DNA of 64,000 nucleotides from Hyphomicrobiaceae bacterium (lineage in GTDB: Bacteria; Pseudomonadota; Alphaproteobacteria; Rhizobiales; Hyphomicrobiaceae), in contig JAGRKV010000034.1 of assembly GCA_020442165.1 (NCBI GenBank), forward strand, positions 1 to 64,000, written 5' to 3'. The notes beneath the pieces are model-generated. The model saw nothing but the letters and a program-made list of their open reading frames with translations. It searched no databases and was not told the origin of the DNA. Made by a program: the position numbers and the translations under genes. Position 1 is the stretch's first letter, and every line of letters starts with the position of its first letter. Below, in pieces: positions 36,557 through 45,156 of this stretch.

Positions 36557-37556
36557 AATGATCTCTCCCATGCGGCACATCCTCCGCCACCACGGCTTGA
36601 GACCGAGCATGGGTATGGAGGCAAGACCTGCTCGGCCCGCACGTTGCTACGGAATTGTGCCACCGGCAGATGGAGTTGCCGGACGCATTGCGCGGGTCCA
36701 ATCCGATGATGCAACGCGCACCTGGACACCGGATTGGATCGGATTGCAGGGGGCGGGGTGCTGACTAGCCGCTTTGAGCTGTTGCCCGTGCCCTGCCGGG
36801 CAGCCTGCCCCAAGTCCTGAAGTCCGTGCGCTTCATTAGCTAATCTTTCACGAAGTGAGGGCTGATGCAACTTGAGAGGTTAGGCGCATGCGCCTTGTTG
36901 CAAAGTTGCTACACAGCACTCTTGTGGCGAAGTGATCGTCTTAAGTCATTCTTAGCCTGCAGCGTATTTCGCAGGCGCGGATTTGGCTGCTGCTACAATG
37001 CAACAGCTTGGGCTGTGCAGTTTAATGCGCCACCAGATCTAGTGCCTGCGCCCCGTTCCGTTGGGGACAGGCTGTGTAAAACGGGTCGGGGCTTGTGGAT
37101 ATTCCGGTGGTCTGAGGGTGTTTCTGATCGATGTTCTAATATGGCATTTTTGGGATGCAGAATCGTAGCGGACTGATTTGGTTAACGAAACCCTACGAAT
37201 CGAAGTAGCCTGAAATCTGAGGGGGCATTCTGTCCGAGTTATCCTTGTTATCCCTGGCATCCCACAGCGCGTTCTGCACAGCCTGATCGAGCGGCGATCA
37301 AACTGATGCATGGCGTAGTGGGTCACTCAGGGACTCCGGCTCTCATGTGTGTCGAACCGGGTACGCTTCAGTCGTCTGCCAGCCACCATTGGGGAATGGA
37401 GCTGGACGCTCACAGAGGACCTTGTTGCGCATCTTTAGATTGGTTTGGTTCTGCACGCGATGGTTGTGATTTAGAGCAGGAAGCCTACCCCTCCAGGCTA
37501 ACAAGACCGCAAGCCGGTGTCGGGCTGACGCCGGCTGTCCGCACAAGGAGAGGGCA
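36557..37556. other. One-kilobase region without a supported gene
   Basis: Between two divergent genes lies 1,000 bases with no acceptable reading frame: candidate frames of 60-120 codons lack ribosome-binding sites and give Cys/Arg/Pro-rich peptides. The base composition is more A+T-rich than the flanks around 36840-37240. It must hold promoters for both flanking genes and could hold an RNA gene. No tRNA or known riboswitch pattern was recognised. Confidence 0.4.
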
Positions 37557-38909
37557 ATGAGACATGCTCTAGGCGTGTTAGGCGTCCTCGCCGCGGGGGT
37601 ACTGCTAGCAGTCTCCGCAGCGATGAACTGGCGATTTGGATTAAGCCTCGGAAGAACCGAGCTGGACGGTCAGATTTATGGAGCGGCAAGTGCTGCCGCC
37701 GACTGCCTCAAGGCACTGATACCGTTCTTCCTGTTCGCTGCAATAAAAAACAAGATGTGGTCACAGGCGGTGGCGTCAGCCGTCGTCTGGGTCGTCGTCA
37801 CGAGCTATTCGCTGACCTCGGCCTTTGGTCACGCCGCACTCAACCGGCAGTCAACGTCGGGAGAGCGTCAGGTTGCTGCTCAGGCCTACAAGGATCTGAG
37901 GGCGGATCTGCAACGTGCACAGGAGCAGTTGTCCTGGGTGCCGCAGCATCGGCCGGCAGCGACGGTTCAGAGCGAGATGGATTCGGTCAAGAACGACCGG
38001 GCATGGAAATGGACCGACGGTTGCACCAAGACCAAGGGCAAGTACCAGCGCACCGTCTGCGACAAGTACCATGCACTCGCTGCCGAGCTGGGCTCGGCGG
38101 AGCAACGCTCGGTGCTTGAAGCCCGTATCGCCGAGACCCAGTCCAAGCTGGCTACGACGAGCGGTGGCAGTGTGATGGCCGATGCCGATCCGCAGGCCGC
38201 TGTTCTGGCCAAGATTGCTGGCATCGATGTCGACAAGGTTCAGATGGCGCTGACGGCGTTCATCGCGATCCTGCTCGAGATCGGTTCCGGTTTCGGCATG
38301 TATGTAGCGTTCTCGACGTGGCGTATCGACGATCGTCTGGCTCCGGCAGCGCCCAAGATGGCGCGTCTGCGTGAGCGCGAGACGTCGCGGATCAAGACTG
38401 CTCAGGCAGTCGTGGCCGAACCTGTCGTCGAGGCAATCGCAGCTCCTCGCATTGAGGAGCAAGTCAGCAGCGAGATCGCGGATGAAATGCCATCCGATCT
38501 CGACACCGCCGCGGCAGCGGTGGCGGAGGTTGCGGCTCCTGCCGCGGCACCCGTTGCGATCGAACCGCCGCGTTCCGGTGCCAACGACAACAAGTCGGCG
38601 CCGGCAGCCCAGCCCCAGCGGCTGGTCGCACCTGAAACTGACGTGGAACGCTTCTACAAGGAGAGGATCGACACCCAGGATGGTTCTAGTCTGACTGCAA
38701 CGACACTTTACGAAGACTACTGTGCATGGTGTGAGGAGCTCAACAAGGAGCCGCTCGCACTGCCAACCTTCGGAAGGGAGTTCGGTGATCTTGGCGTACA
38801 GAAAGCGAAGATCGCAGGCAGAGTTCGTTACATCGGTATCGCACTGAGAAGCGAACAGGGCCAGACGGAGGATAAGAATTCGCCGGCCTTCAGCTCCGAG
38901 GCCGCCTGA
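37557..38909 (+). CDS. Membrane protein with coiled coil and primase-type C-terminal winged-helix domain
   Basis: The protein has 450 residues with a strong AGGAGAGG ribosome-binding site. The N-terminus has about three transmembrane helices (GVLGVLAAGVLLAVSAAM, CLKALIPFFLFAAI, AVASAVVWVVVTSYSLTSAF), followed by a coiled-coil region (about 95-215) and another membrane helix (VQMALTAFIAILLEIGSGFG, about 227-246). A disordered Ala/Glu-rich linker leads to a C-terminal domain (about 360-435: VERFYKERIDTQ, TATTLYEDYCAWCEE, LPTFGREFGDLGVQKAKIAG, RVRYIGIAL). That domain resembles the winged-helix tail of P4/D5-type phage primases. No helicase or primase catalytic part is present. Function is unknown. 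Confidence 0.65.
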   Translation: MRHALGVLGVLAAGVLLAVSAAMNWRFGLSLGRTELDGQIYGAASAAADCLKALIPFFLFAAIKNKMWSQAVASAVVWVVVTSYSLTSAFGHAALNRQSTSGERQVAAQAYKDLRADLQRAQEQLSWVPQHRPAATVQSEMDSVKNDRAWKWTDGCTKTKGKYQRTVCDKYHALAAELGSAEQRSVLEARIAETQSKLATTSGGSVMADADPQAAVLAKIAGIDVDKVQMALTAFIAILLEIGSGFGMYVAFSTWRIDDRLAPAAPKMARLRERETSRIKTAQAVVAEPVVEAIAAPRIEEQVSSEIADEMPSDLDTAAAAVAEVAAPAAAPVAIEPPRSGANDNKSAPAAQPQRLVAPETDVERFYKERIDTQDGSSLTATTLYEDYCAWCEELNKEPLALPTFGREFGDLGVQKAKIAGRVRYIGIALRSEQGQTEDKNSPAFSSEAA

Positions 38910-38919
38910 TAAAGGCAGC

Positions 38920-38954
38920 AGAAGGGCCATCGAAAGGTGGCCCTTCTTCTTTTT
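38920..38954 (+). terminator. Strong intrinsic terminator
   Basis: AGAAGGGCCA (38920-38929) and TGGCCCTTCT (38938-38947) form a perfect 10-base stem with an 8-base loop, followed by TCTTTTT. It lies 10 bases after the stop of the membrane/primase-type gene. Confidence 0.9.
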
Positions 38955-38999
38955 GGGGTCACCATAGTTCGTTTTGAGGAAGCAGTGGCAAAGAGATGA

Positions 39000-39023
39000 G
39001 GGTGGCGCAAGCCGCCCTTTTTT
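39000..39023 (+). terminator. Second intrinsic terminator
   Basis: GGGTGGC (39000-39006) pairs with GCCGCCC (39011-39017) around a GCAA tetraloop with one G-T wobble, followed by six T. It lies 45 bases downstream of the first terminator in the same orientation, so readthrough is doubly blocked before the next gene. Confidence 0.85.
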
Positions 39024-39105
39024 GTTTTTGTCTCGGCAGGTGCCGTGCAAAGCGGCAGAAATGCTGGTGCTTGGATTGGTGCCAGAACGGAGTTTGTATT
39101 GCCCG

Positions 39106-39417
39106 ATGTCTCAACCCGCAGATGCCATCGTGATCGAGAAGAAGATGACGCTGACGGCGGCAGAGTTTGCAAAGAGCATGGCTGCCTTCGTGGGAGAGCA
39201 GGTTCAAATCGTCAATGGACGGGCGCGCGTTTCGACTGGTGAGAACGGTAGCGTGGCGGAAGTCACATATGTTCCGTTGCCGTCACGGCGGATCGGCGGC
39301 GGGCTTTTGGAACTGCCGCAAGCGCTGGTGACGATCACGCTGGCGGGTATGGGGGCGCTGGACGCTGAAGCTTTTGTTCGCCGTTTCGATATCGCCTTCC
39401 AGCGGGGCGGCGGCTAA
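39106..39417 (+). CDS. Small conserved-looking protein of unknown function
   Basis: The protein has 103 residues from ATG 39106; the frame is open further upstream but passes through the terminator, so that part is not coding. It is mixed alpha/beta (MTLTAAEFAKSMAAFVGEQV, then ARVSTGENGSVAEVTYVPLP, then GLLELPQALVTITLAGM, then EAFVRRFDIAFQRGGG). It is cytoplasmic with no Cys and no membrane helix. Coding character is good, but I do not recognise the family. Confidence 0.6.
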   Translation: MSQPADAIVIEKKMTLTAAEFAKSMAAFVGEQVQIVNGRARVSTGENGSVAEVTYVPLPSRRIGGGLLELPQALVTITLAGMGALDAEAFVRRFDIAFQRGGG

Positions 39418-39477
39418 CTCCGCCCCGTGTTGCGGGTGTCGAGCCAAGCTGGCCAAGCTGGCTTCGATCGACAACAC

Positions 39478-40110
39478 TTAGACAAATAGCGTGATGTCGG
39501 ATTTCTGTGCCTGGGGCAGGAAGCTTGCGGCGCCGATCCAGCCGGAGATCTCGGGGATGAAGTCATCCCTGGTGAAGCCGAAAGCATCGACGGTCATCTG
39601 GCAGGCATAGAGTTTGACGCCGGCTTCCAGCGACAGTTCGCGCAACTCCTCGATCGAAGCGACGCCCTTCTGCTTGAATGTCTTTTTCATGAGCGACGTC
39701 GCCATGCGCTCGAAGCCTGGAACATTTGCTTTCAACGCATTGGGGATCGGCCAGTCGATGCCACGGAACCACTCCGGTCCCATCGGCATCTTCATCGGCA
39801 TTGCCGGATTACCGACTGGGGTCACTTCAAGGTCGAGTTTCTTTTTCAGCAGCAGCAGACCGTAGAACGTGAAGAACACGTTCACCTCGTATCCGAGTGC
39901 CGCTCCGGTGGATGCGAGAATGAAGGGCGGATAGGCCCAGTCGAGCGTGCCCTTGGTGGCGATGATCGAAAGGGCGGGGACGTGTTCGGCCTCGCGCTTT
40001 CGCATTTTCTCTTCGAAGCGTTCGTCGAACCAGCGATCGAACTTCTCGCGCTCGGTCTGGGTGGCAAATTCAGCTGTGGGTTCGGGCTTCAGGTTGGTGA
40101 TGGTGGCCAT
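39478..40110 (-). CDS. DsrE/DsrF/DrsH-like (DsrE2-type) sulfur-transfer protein
   Basis: This 210-residue protein has a charged helical head (about 1-45), then the DsrE-like fold beginning LSIIATKGTLDWAYPPFILA. YEVNVFFTFYGLLLLKKKLD, GNPAMPMKMPMGPEWFRG and LYACQMTVDAFGFTRDDF, with its conserved Cys, are hallmarks of the DsrE2 branch. Such proteins hand persulfide sulfur on together with TusA, for example in sulfur-oxidising heterodisulfide-reductase-like pathways. It follows tusA by 19 bases in the same operon. No other sulfur-oxidation genes are in the window. Confidence 0.85.
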   Translation of the reverse strand: MATITNLKPEPTAEFATQTEREKFDRWFDERFEEKMRKREAEHVPALSIIATKGTLDWAYPPFILASTGAALGYEVNVFFTFYGLLLLKKKLDLEVTPVGNPAMPMKMPMGPEWFRGIDWPIPNALKANVPGFERMATSLMKKTFKQKGVASIEELRELSLEAGVKLYACQMTVDAFGFTRDDFIPEISGWIGAASFLPQAQKSDITLFV

Positions 40111-40129
40111 GGTTGCATCCTCCAGCGCG

Positions 40130-40375
40130 TCAGCTCTTGCGGATCAGGAACTCGAACACGCCGGCGTCCTCGCGGGACGACACGAGCGCATGTCCGGTCT
40201 GGTTGCAGAACGAACGCAAATCGTTGACGGATCCTGGATCGGTGGCGAGCACGCGGAGCATGTCACCTGACGGCATATCCGCGATCGCCTTGCGGGTTCT
40301 CAGAATTGGAAGAGGGCAATTCAGCCCCTTGGCGTCGAGCACATGCGTGGCAAGCGCCTCCGTTTGAGCATTCAT
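40130..40375 (-). CDS. tusA: TusA-family sulfur carrier protein
   Basis: The protein has 81 residues from ATG 40375 with an excellent AGGAGG ribosome-binding site; the open frame to 40498 is non-coding leader. The CPLP motif (KGLNCPLPILRTRKAIADM, Cys 20) is the persulfide-carrying site. The protein accepts sulfur from a rhodanese or desulfurase and passes it to partners, here probably the adjacent DsrE2-type protein. An interrupted palindrome lies about 115-155 bases upstream and probably controls the operon. Confidence 0.92.
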   Translation of the reverse strand: MNAQTEALATHVLDAKGLNCPLPILRTRKAIADMPSGDMLRVLATDPGSVNDLRSFCNQTGHALVSSREDAGVFEFLIRKS

Positions 40376-40488
40376 GGTCGTCCTCCTTTGATTTGCCGTC
40401 CCAGGGGGCGGCTTTGACGGCCCGTCTTGCTGGCGGGCAGTTGCTGCGGCGCACAAACCCTTGGGCTGGTTTTGCAGGGTTGCGCGCC

Positions 40489-40528
40489 GCCTCCACAAAA
40501 CAAACCAGTTGGTTTGTCCTGTGGAGGC
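40489..40528. promoter_or_regulatory. Forty-base interrupted palindrome upstream of tusA
   Basis: Two nested inverted repeats share one centre. The inner arms are ACAAACC (40500-40506) and GGTTTGT (40511-40517). The outer arms are GCCTCCACA (40489-40497) and TGTGGAGGC (40520-40528). Sixteen of eighteen positions per arm pair. It can be a repressor operator of the TetR/ArsR kind or, in RNA, a stable leader hairpin. No regulator gene is adjacent. Confidence 0.7.
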
Positions 40529-40532
40529 TATG

Positions 40533-40550
40533 ACAAACCGGGCGGTCTGT
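40533..40550. promoter_or_regulatory. Second copy of the ACAAACC palindrome
   Basis: ACAAACC (40533-40539) and GGTCTGT (40544-40550) repeat the inner motif of 40500-40517 with a four-base spacer and one mismatch. The two centres are 33 bases apart, about three helix turns, as expected when two repressor dimers bind one face of the DNA. Confidence 0.6.
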
Positions 40551-40922
40551 CCATGAGTATTCGAATGTACTGATGTGGGTCTGCGGTCAGATGGAAGGCC
40601 CGGTTAGGGAGATGGGGGGTGGAGAGGGGGAGTTGGAAAAGCCGCTAGGTGCGGTGCCAGGGGCGCATTCGGTCGAACTGGGTGATTCCCCCGGACTTCA
40701 GATCGAAAACCGATTTCTGGCTTGCGGCTGAGGGCGGCGCTCAGGTCTCCGCAGTGCGCGAGGCTGTGCATGGGCGATGGCAAGCTGATGCTCTCGCGCT
40801 ATGCCGATCTCCTGCACTCTCCCCCTGGACGTTGCCGTTGCCCACCTAGCAGACATAAAAGCTGCCGGGGTATCTGCCGTGGCCGGATGACACGCCGGCG
40901 GCATCTTGAGAGGAATTTGGCT
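40551..40922. other. Intergenic region before the BCS1-like gene
   Basis: About 370 bases with no acceptable reading frame. A purine-rich stretch (GGGAGATGGGGGGTGGAGAG, near 40608-40627) stands out. A promoter for the AAA ATPase gene is expected here but no clear boxes were fixed. Confidence 0.35.
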
Positions 40923-42080
40923 ATGGCGTTCGACACCATGTTTTCCACGCTCGCCGCCAACCCGCTGCTTGTCGGCGGCATCGGCACCGTTGCGTTCGGC
41001 TCAGCGATGTATGTCTTGCGCGCGTTGCCAGAAAGGGTGCTCGACCTTGTCGAACGGACGATCTGGACCAAGGTCTATGTGGAGAGCATGTCCAACGAAT
41101 ATCGCGACGTCGACGCCTTCATAGAGGGCCGACGCTTGTCGTTCTTCAGCCGCTCGCTGGAGATGAAGGACGGCACATTGAAGACCGGGTTCGGTGGCGG
41201 CTGGGGCACCTACGACGGGACGCTCTTCAAGTATACGAAGACGAAGACAACGCAGCAGATCGCGCCCTTCGAGACTATCACCGTATCGTTTCTCAGTCGC
41301 GAGCGTGGCATCGTCGAACGGTTCATGCGCGATGCCCGACCCGAGGACCACAAGAATTCAATTTATGTGACGCTCTATGGTGCGGGCGGCAGCGCAGGCG
41401 GGCTGCGTCGTCGCAAGCGCGGGCTCGACACGGTATTCGTCGATCGCGCGGTCAAGGAGCGGCTGGTGGAGCGCTTGCGCTGGTTTGTCGGCGCGGAGGC
41501 GTGGCACTCATCGCGCGGCATTCCCTGGAAGCTCGGCATCGTGCTCCATGGTCCACCCGGCACGGGCAAAACCAGCCTGATCCATGCGCTCGCTTCCGAC
41601 TTCGGGTTCGACATCAAGTATATCAAATCTCTGCACGGTCTTGGTGCGGCATTTCTCTCGGGCACCAGGAACGATCTGTTCGTAATCGAGGACATCGACA
41701 CGATCGCGGGCGGACTCAACCGCGAAAATCAGCCCGAGCGCGTGCATGGGGATGCTGCGGATGCAACGGGCACGCGCGGTTCGGCGCTGCACGAGATCCT
41801 CAACGCGATGGATGGCATGCAGACGCCCGACGGCTTGAAGTTCATCGTGACGACGAACTACATCGCGCGCCTTGATCCGGCGATCGTACGGCCGGGCCGT
41901 ATCGACGACGTGGTTGAGGTTGGTCCTCTGTCGGTTGAGAGCGCACGCGAGATGTTCAAGGCTTTCTACGGCCGGGACGGCATTGGTGCCTATACGCCGC
42001 GAACCGGTGCCGAGTTGCAGCAGATGTTCTCAACCATGAGCGCTGAGGCGGCTGAAGCGGTGCTGGCTGGCAAGGCTTGA
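40923..42080 (+). CDS. BCS1-like AAA ATPase
   Basis: The protein has 385 residues from ATG 40923, which has AGGA eight bases upstream. One transmembrane helix (PLLVGGIGTVAFGSAMYVL, about 13-31) is followed by a BCS1 N-terminal-like beta-rich region, with YVESMSNEYRDVDAFIEGRR early in it. The AAA core has Walker A HGPPGTGKTSL (about 207-217), Walker B LFVIEDIDT (about 253-261) and sensor/arginine finger TTNYIARLDPAIVRPGRIDD. In mitochondria BCS1 moves the folded Rieske protein across a membrane; bacterial members have unknown clients. No Rieske gene is nearby. Confidence 0.85.
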   Translation: MAFDTMFSTLAANPLLVGGIGTVAFGSAMYVLRALPERVLDLVERTIWTKVYVESMSNEYRDVDAFIEGRRLSFFSRSLEMKDGTLKTGFGGGWGTYDGTLFKYTKTKTTQQIAPFETITVSFLSRERGIVERFMRDARPEDHKNSIYVTLYGAGGSAGGLRRRKRGLDTVFVDRAVKERLVERLRWFVGAEAWHSSRGIPWKLGIVLHGPPGTGKTSLIHALASDFGFDIKYIKSLHGLGAAFLSGTRNDLFVIEDIDTIAGGLNRENQPERVHGDAADATGTRGSALHEILNAMDGMQTPDGLKFIVTTNYIARLDPAIVRPGRIDDVVEVGPLSVESAREMFKAFYGRDGIGAYTPRTGAELQQMFSTMSAEAAEAVLAGKA

Positions 42081-42139
42081 GGCCGCCAGCCGATGCATCG
42101 GATATTGATGGCGTGTGGGGCGTTTGACCGCCCGCACAG

Positions 42140-44254
42140 TCAAACGCCTGCCACGGCCTTGCCAGTGATCTTCAGGGCGAAGGCATATTCGATCGCGGTT
42201 TCCTTCAGCGCCTCGAAGCGGCCGGACGCGCCGCCGTGGCCTGCCTCCATATTGGTGCGCAACAAGACAAGATTGTCTGACGTGTTGAACTCCCGCAGGC
42301 GCGCAATCCACTTGGCCGGCTCCCAGTAGGTCACGCGTGGATCGGTGAGACCGGCGAGCGAGAGGATGTGGGGATAGGGCTGAGCCTTGACGTTGTCGTA
42401 GGGGCTGTAGGAGCGGATGCGCGCGAAGTCTTCGGCGCTCTCGATCGGGTTGCCCCACTCGGGCCATTCAGGTGGCGTCAGCGGCAAGTCCTTGTCGAGC
42501 ATCGTGTTCAGCACATCCACGAAGGGAACGTCGGCGATGATGCCTAGAAAGAGGTCGGGCGCCATGTTGGCGACAGCACCCATCAGCATGCCGCCCGCCG
42601 AGCCGCCGTGGGCAACGATGTGGCCGCGCTGCGTGAAGCCTTTGCTCGCGAGGTGTTCGCCGGCGGTGATGAAATCGGTGAAGGTGTTGGTCTTCTTATC
42701 GCGCTTGCCGTCGGTGTACCAGCGGTAGCCCTTATCCTTGCCACCGCGGATGTGAGCAATGGCGTAGATGAAGCCACGATCGACAAGGGACAGCCGCGCG
42801 GTAGAGAAGGCGGCGGGAATGGCGATGCCGTAAGCGCCATATCCGTAGAGCAGGAGCGGGGCCGAGCCATCAAGCGGTGTCGTCTTGCGGTAGAGGAGCG
42901 AAATGGGAATCTGGGCGCCATCGGCGGCGGTCGCGTAGAGGCGGCGGGTGACATAGTCATCAGGATTGTGCCCGCTTGGCACCTCCTGGCGCTTCCGCAG
43001 GATGCGCTCGCGCGTCACCATATCGTAGTCGTAGACCTCGCCTGGTGTGGTCATGGACGAATAGGTGAAGCGGACCGTCGTCGTGTCGAACTCATAGCCA
43101 TAGGAGAGGCCCAGCGAGTAGGCTTCCTCAGGGAAAGAGATCTGGTGTTCGGTGCCGGTTGCCAGTTCGCGGATGACAATGCGCGGCAGGCCATTCTCTC
43201 GTTCCAGCCGCGCCATGTGGTTCTTGAAGAGGGCGGTGTCGAGGATCAGGCAGCCCGGCTTGTGGGGGATCAGTTCCTGCCAGGCGTCAGGCGCCGGGTT
43301 GGCGAGGGATGCGATGCAGATGCGGAAGTCCTCCGCGCCGCCTGAGTTGGTGGTGATATAGAGCGTGCCGGCGTTTTCCTCGACGTCGTATTCGTGGCCG
43401 GTCTGGCGCACGGCGATTAGCCGAGGCTGCGCTTCAGGCGTTTCGGCATCGATGACGTGGACTTCGCTCGTCTCGTGGTCGCTTGTGACGATGAGTACGA
43501 GGCGCTCGGACTGGGTTGCTGAGATGTGGACGTAAAAACCGGTGTCGGCTTCCTCGAACACGAGCGTGTCATCGGCCTGAGCCGTGCCGAGGCGGTGGCG
43601 ATAGACCGAGCGAGGGCGGTGGTTCTCGTCGTAGCGGACGTAGAAAAGTGTCAGGCTGTCAGAGGACCAGACCATGCCGGGACCAGCGTCGGCAATCACA
43701 TCGCCAATGTCGGAGCCGGTTTGCATGTCGCGTACGCGAATAGTGTAGAACTCGGAACCCTTCTCATCGACGGCATAAGCGAGCAGGCGATGGTCGGCGG
43801 CATGGACCGAACCGGCAAAACCCCAGTAGGGTTTGCCAGCGGCTTCCTGGTTGCCGTCGATCAGGATTGTTTCGTCACCGCCACCGCGCGGGCGGCGGCA
43901 AACCAGTGGGTACTGGCCGCCAACAACGTAGCGCGCGTAATAGTCGAAGTCGCCGTCAGGGGCAGGAACGGAGCTGTCGTCCTCCTTGATGCGGCCCTTC
44001 ATTTCGGCAAACAGCGCGTCCTGGAGCGGCCCGGTTTCGGCCAGCGTGGCGGAGGTAAAGGCGTTTTCCGCCTCCAGATAGCTGCGGATATCGCCGGCCA
44101 GCTGGGACGGATCGCGCATGACCTTCTGCCAGTTTTCAGCCCGCAGCCACGCATAGGGGTCTTCCAGCTTTATTCCGTGCCACTGTGTTGCGTGCGGTCG
44201 GTGCTGGGCGCGCGGCGGCATGGGCTGTGTGGGCCTGGGGGCAGTTTCAGTCAT
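42140..44254 (-). CDS. ptrB: Oligopeptidase B (protease II, prolyl oligopeptidase family)
   Basis: This 704-residue cytoplasmic serine peptidase cleaves short peptides after Arg or Lys. The N-terminal beta-propeller (about 80-420) follows HGIKLEDPYAWLRAENWQKV. The C-terminal alpha/beta hydrolase domain has LLYGYGAYGI and the catalytic Ser in AHGGSAGGMLMGA (about 555). The Asp lies in SLAGLTDPRV and the His in NMEAGHGGASGRF. Length is normal. The gene is divergent from mucR across 432 bases. Confidence 0.93.
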   Translation of the reverse strand: MTETAPRPTQPMPPRAQHRPHATQWHGIKLEDPYAWLRAENWQKVMRDPSQLAGDIRSYLEAENAFTSATLAETGPLQDALFAEMKGRIKEDDSSVPAPDGDFDYYARYVVGGQYPLVCRRPRGGGDETILIDGNQEAAGKPYWGFAGSVHAADHRLLAYAVDEKGSEFYTIRVRDMQTGSDIGDVIADAGPGMVWSSDSLTLFYVRYDENHRPRSVYRHRLGTAQADDTLVFEEADTGFYVHISATQSERLVLIVTSDHETSEVHVIDAETPEAQPRLIAVRQTGHEYDVEENAGTLYITTNSGGAEDFRICIASLANPAPDAWQELIPHKPGCLILDTALFKNHMARLERENGLPRIVIRELATGTEHQISFPEEAYSLGLSYGYEFDTTTVRFTYSSMTTPGEVYDYDMVTRERILRKRQEVPSGHNPDDYVTRRLYATAADGAQIPISLLYRKTTPLDGSAPLLLYGYGAYGIAIPAAFSTARLSLVDRGFIYAIAHIRGGKDKGYRWYTDGKRDKKTNTFTDFITAGEHLASKGFTQRGHIVAHGGSAGGMLMGAVANMAPDLFLGIIADVPFVDVLNTMLDKDLPLTPPEWPEWGNPIESAEDFARIRSYSPYDNVKAQPYPHILSLAGLTDPRVTYWEPAKWIARLREFNTSDNLVLLRTNMEAGHGGASGRFEALKETAIEYAFALKITGKAVAGV

Positions 44255-44686
44255 CGGTAAATTTCATTGTCCTGGATTGGGGGTGTGGCTCTGTGATGGT
44301 GGCGTATAGCACGACTGTTCGCTGGTGCAGCGCAAAGCAAAGTTGCGGAAGGCGCTAACCATAACCCTCGTCAGGTTGTATTCATGGCTGGATGCGTCAA
44401 GTCGGCGTGCGCTTTTGTGGCACCTAGACTTGGTTCGTTCATAATTTTGATTAGTTATGTGAAGTTGTTTTACGCCGGTTCTGTTGACATGCTCCTGTGT
44501 TTGTTGTCCAACGACGAAATGTAGAAGATTAGTCGTTCGAACATCTCTACACATTTGTGTATTGCGGCCAGCGACCGGGAACTGGCGTCAAGACGACTGC
44601 CTGCAGTCGGGGCCCGCAGATTGCCGATCGTCGATGGCGGAATGCTGCCGGGAAGCTCAGTCTTCCGGCAAGCCAGGGGTAGTGGA
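44255..44686. other. Divergent regulatory region between ptrB and mucR
   Basis: This 432-base stretch has no gene. Its middle (about 44420-44530) is T-rich with the -35-like TTGACA at 44484-44489 in the direction of mucR, though no clean -10 follows at the right distance. MucR proteins bind A+T-rich DNA and repress their own promoters, so autoregulation here is plausible. Confidence 0.45.
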
Positions 44687-45091
44687 ATGGAAAGTTCGGA
44701 TGGTCAGGAGCTTGTTGAGCTGACAGCGAAAATTGTCGCTGCCTTCGTGAGCAACAACTCGATCAATTCAAACGAGCTGCCCCAGCTCATCAATGACACG
44801 CATGCTGCTTTGGCGCGCGCGACCGGGCAGACGATTGAGCCCGAGCGCGAGGAGCAGCGTCCGAAGGTGGCAGTGAAGAAGTCGGTGATGCCCGACTACA
44901 TCATCTGCCTTGAGGACGGGAAGAAGTTCAAGTCGCTGAAGCGGCACCTCAGGACCCATTACAACATGACGCCGGAAGAATACCGGGAGAAGTGGGGCCT
45001 GCCGCACGACTATCCCATGGTGGCGCCCAACTATGCCCGCCAGCGCTCTGATCTTGCCAAGAAGATGGGGCTTGGCACGCGCCGCGACTGA
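44687..45091 (+). CDS. mucR: MucR/Ros-family zinc-finger transcriptional regulator
   Basis: The protein has 134 residues from ATG 44687 with AGGGG eight bases upstream. A helical head mediates oligomerisation ([20 protein letters not shown]). The Ros-type zinc finger uses Cys-x2-Asp and His-x3-His in [20 protein letters not shown] followed by [20 protein letters not shown]. The ending [15 protein letters not shown] is typical. MucR proteins are nucleoid-associated repressors that control exopolysaccharide, motility and cell-cycle genes in Hyphomicrobiales. Confidence 0.93.
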   Translation: MESSDGQELVELTAKIVAAFVSNNSINSNELPQLINDTHAALARATGQTIEPEREEQRPKVAVKKSVMPDYIICLEDGKKFKSLKRHLRTHYNMTPEEYREKWGLPHDYPMVAPNYARQRSDLAKKMGLGTRRD

Positions 45092-45156
45092 TCCCTTTCG
45101 GGGGCTAGGCTGGCGCAGTTTTCCGTACAAAAAGATCTCAGATTGCGAGATTGGCG

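Noticed and set aside
37851..39050. Minus-strand frame of 399 codons opposite the membrane/primase-type gene
   Set aside because: Cys/Arg-rich antisense peptide running through both terminators; not coding.
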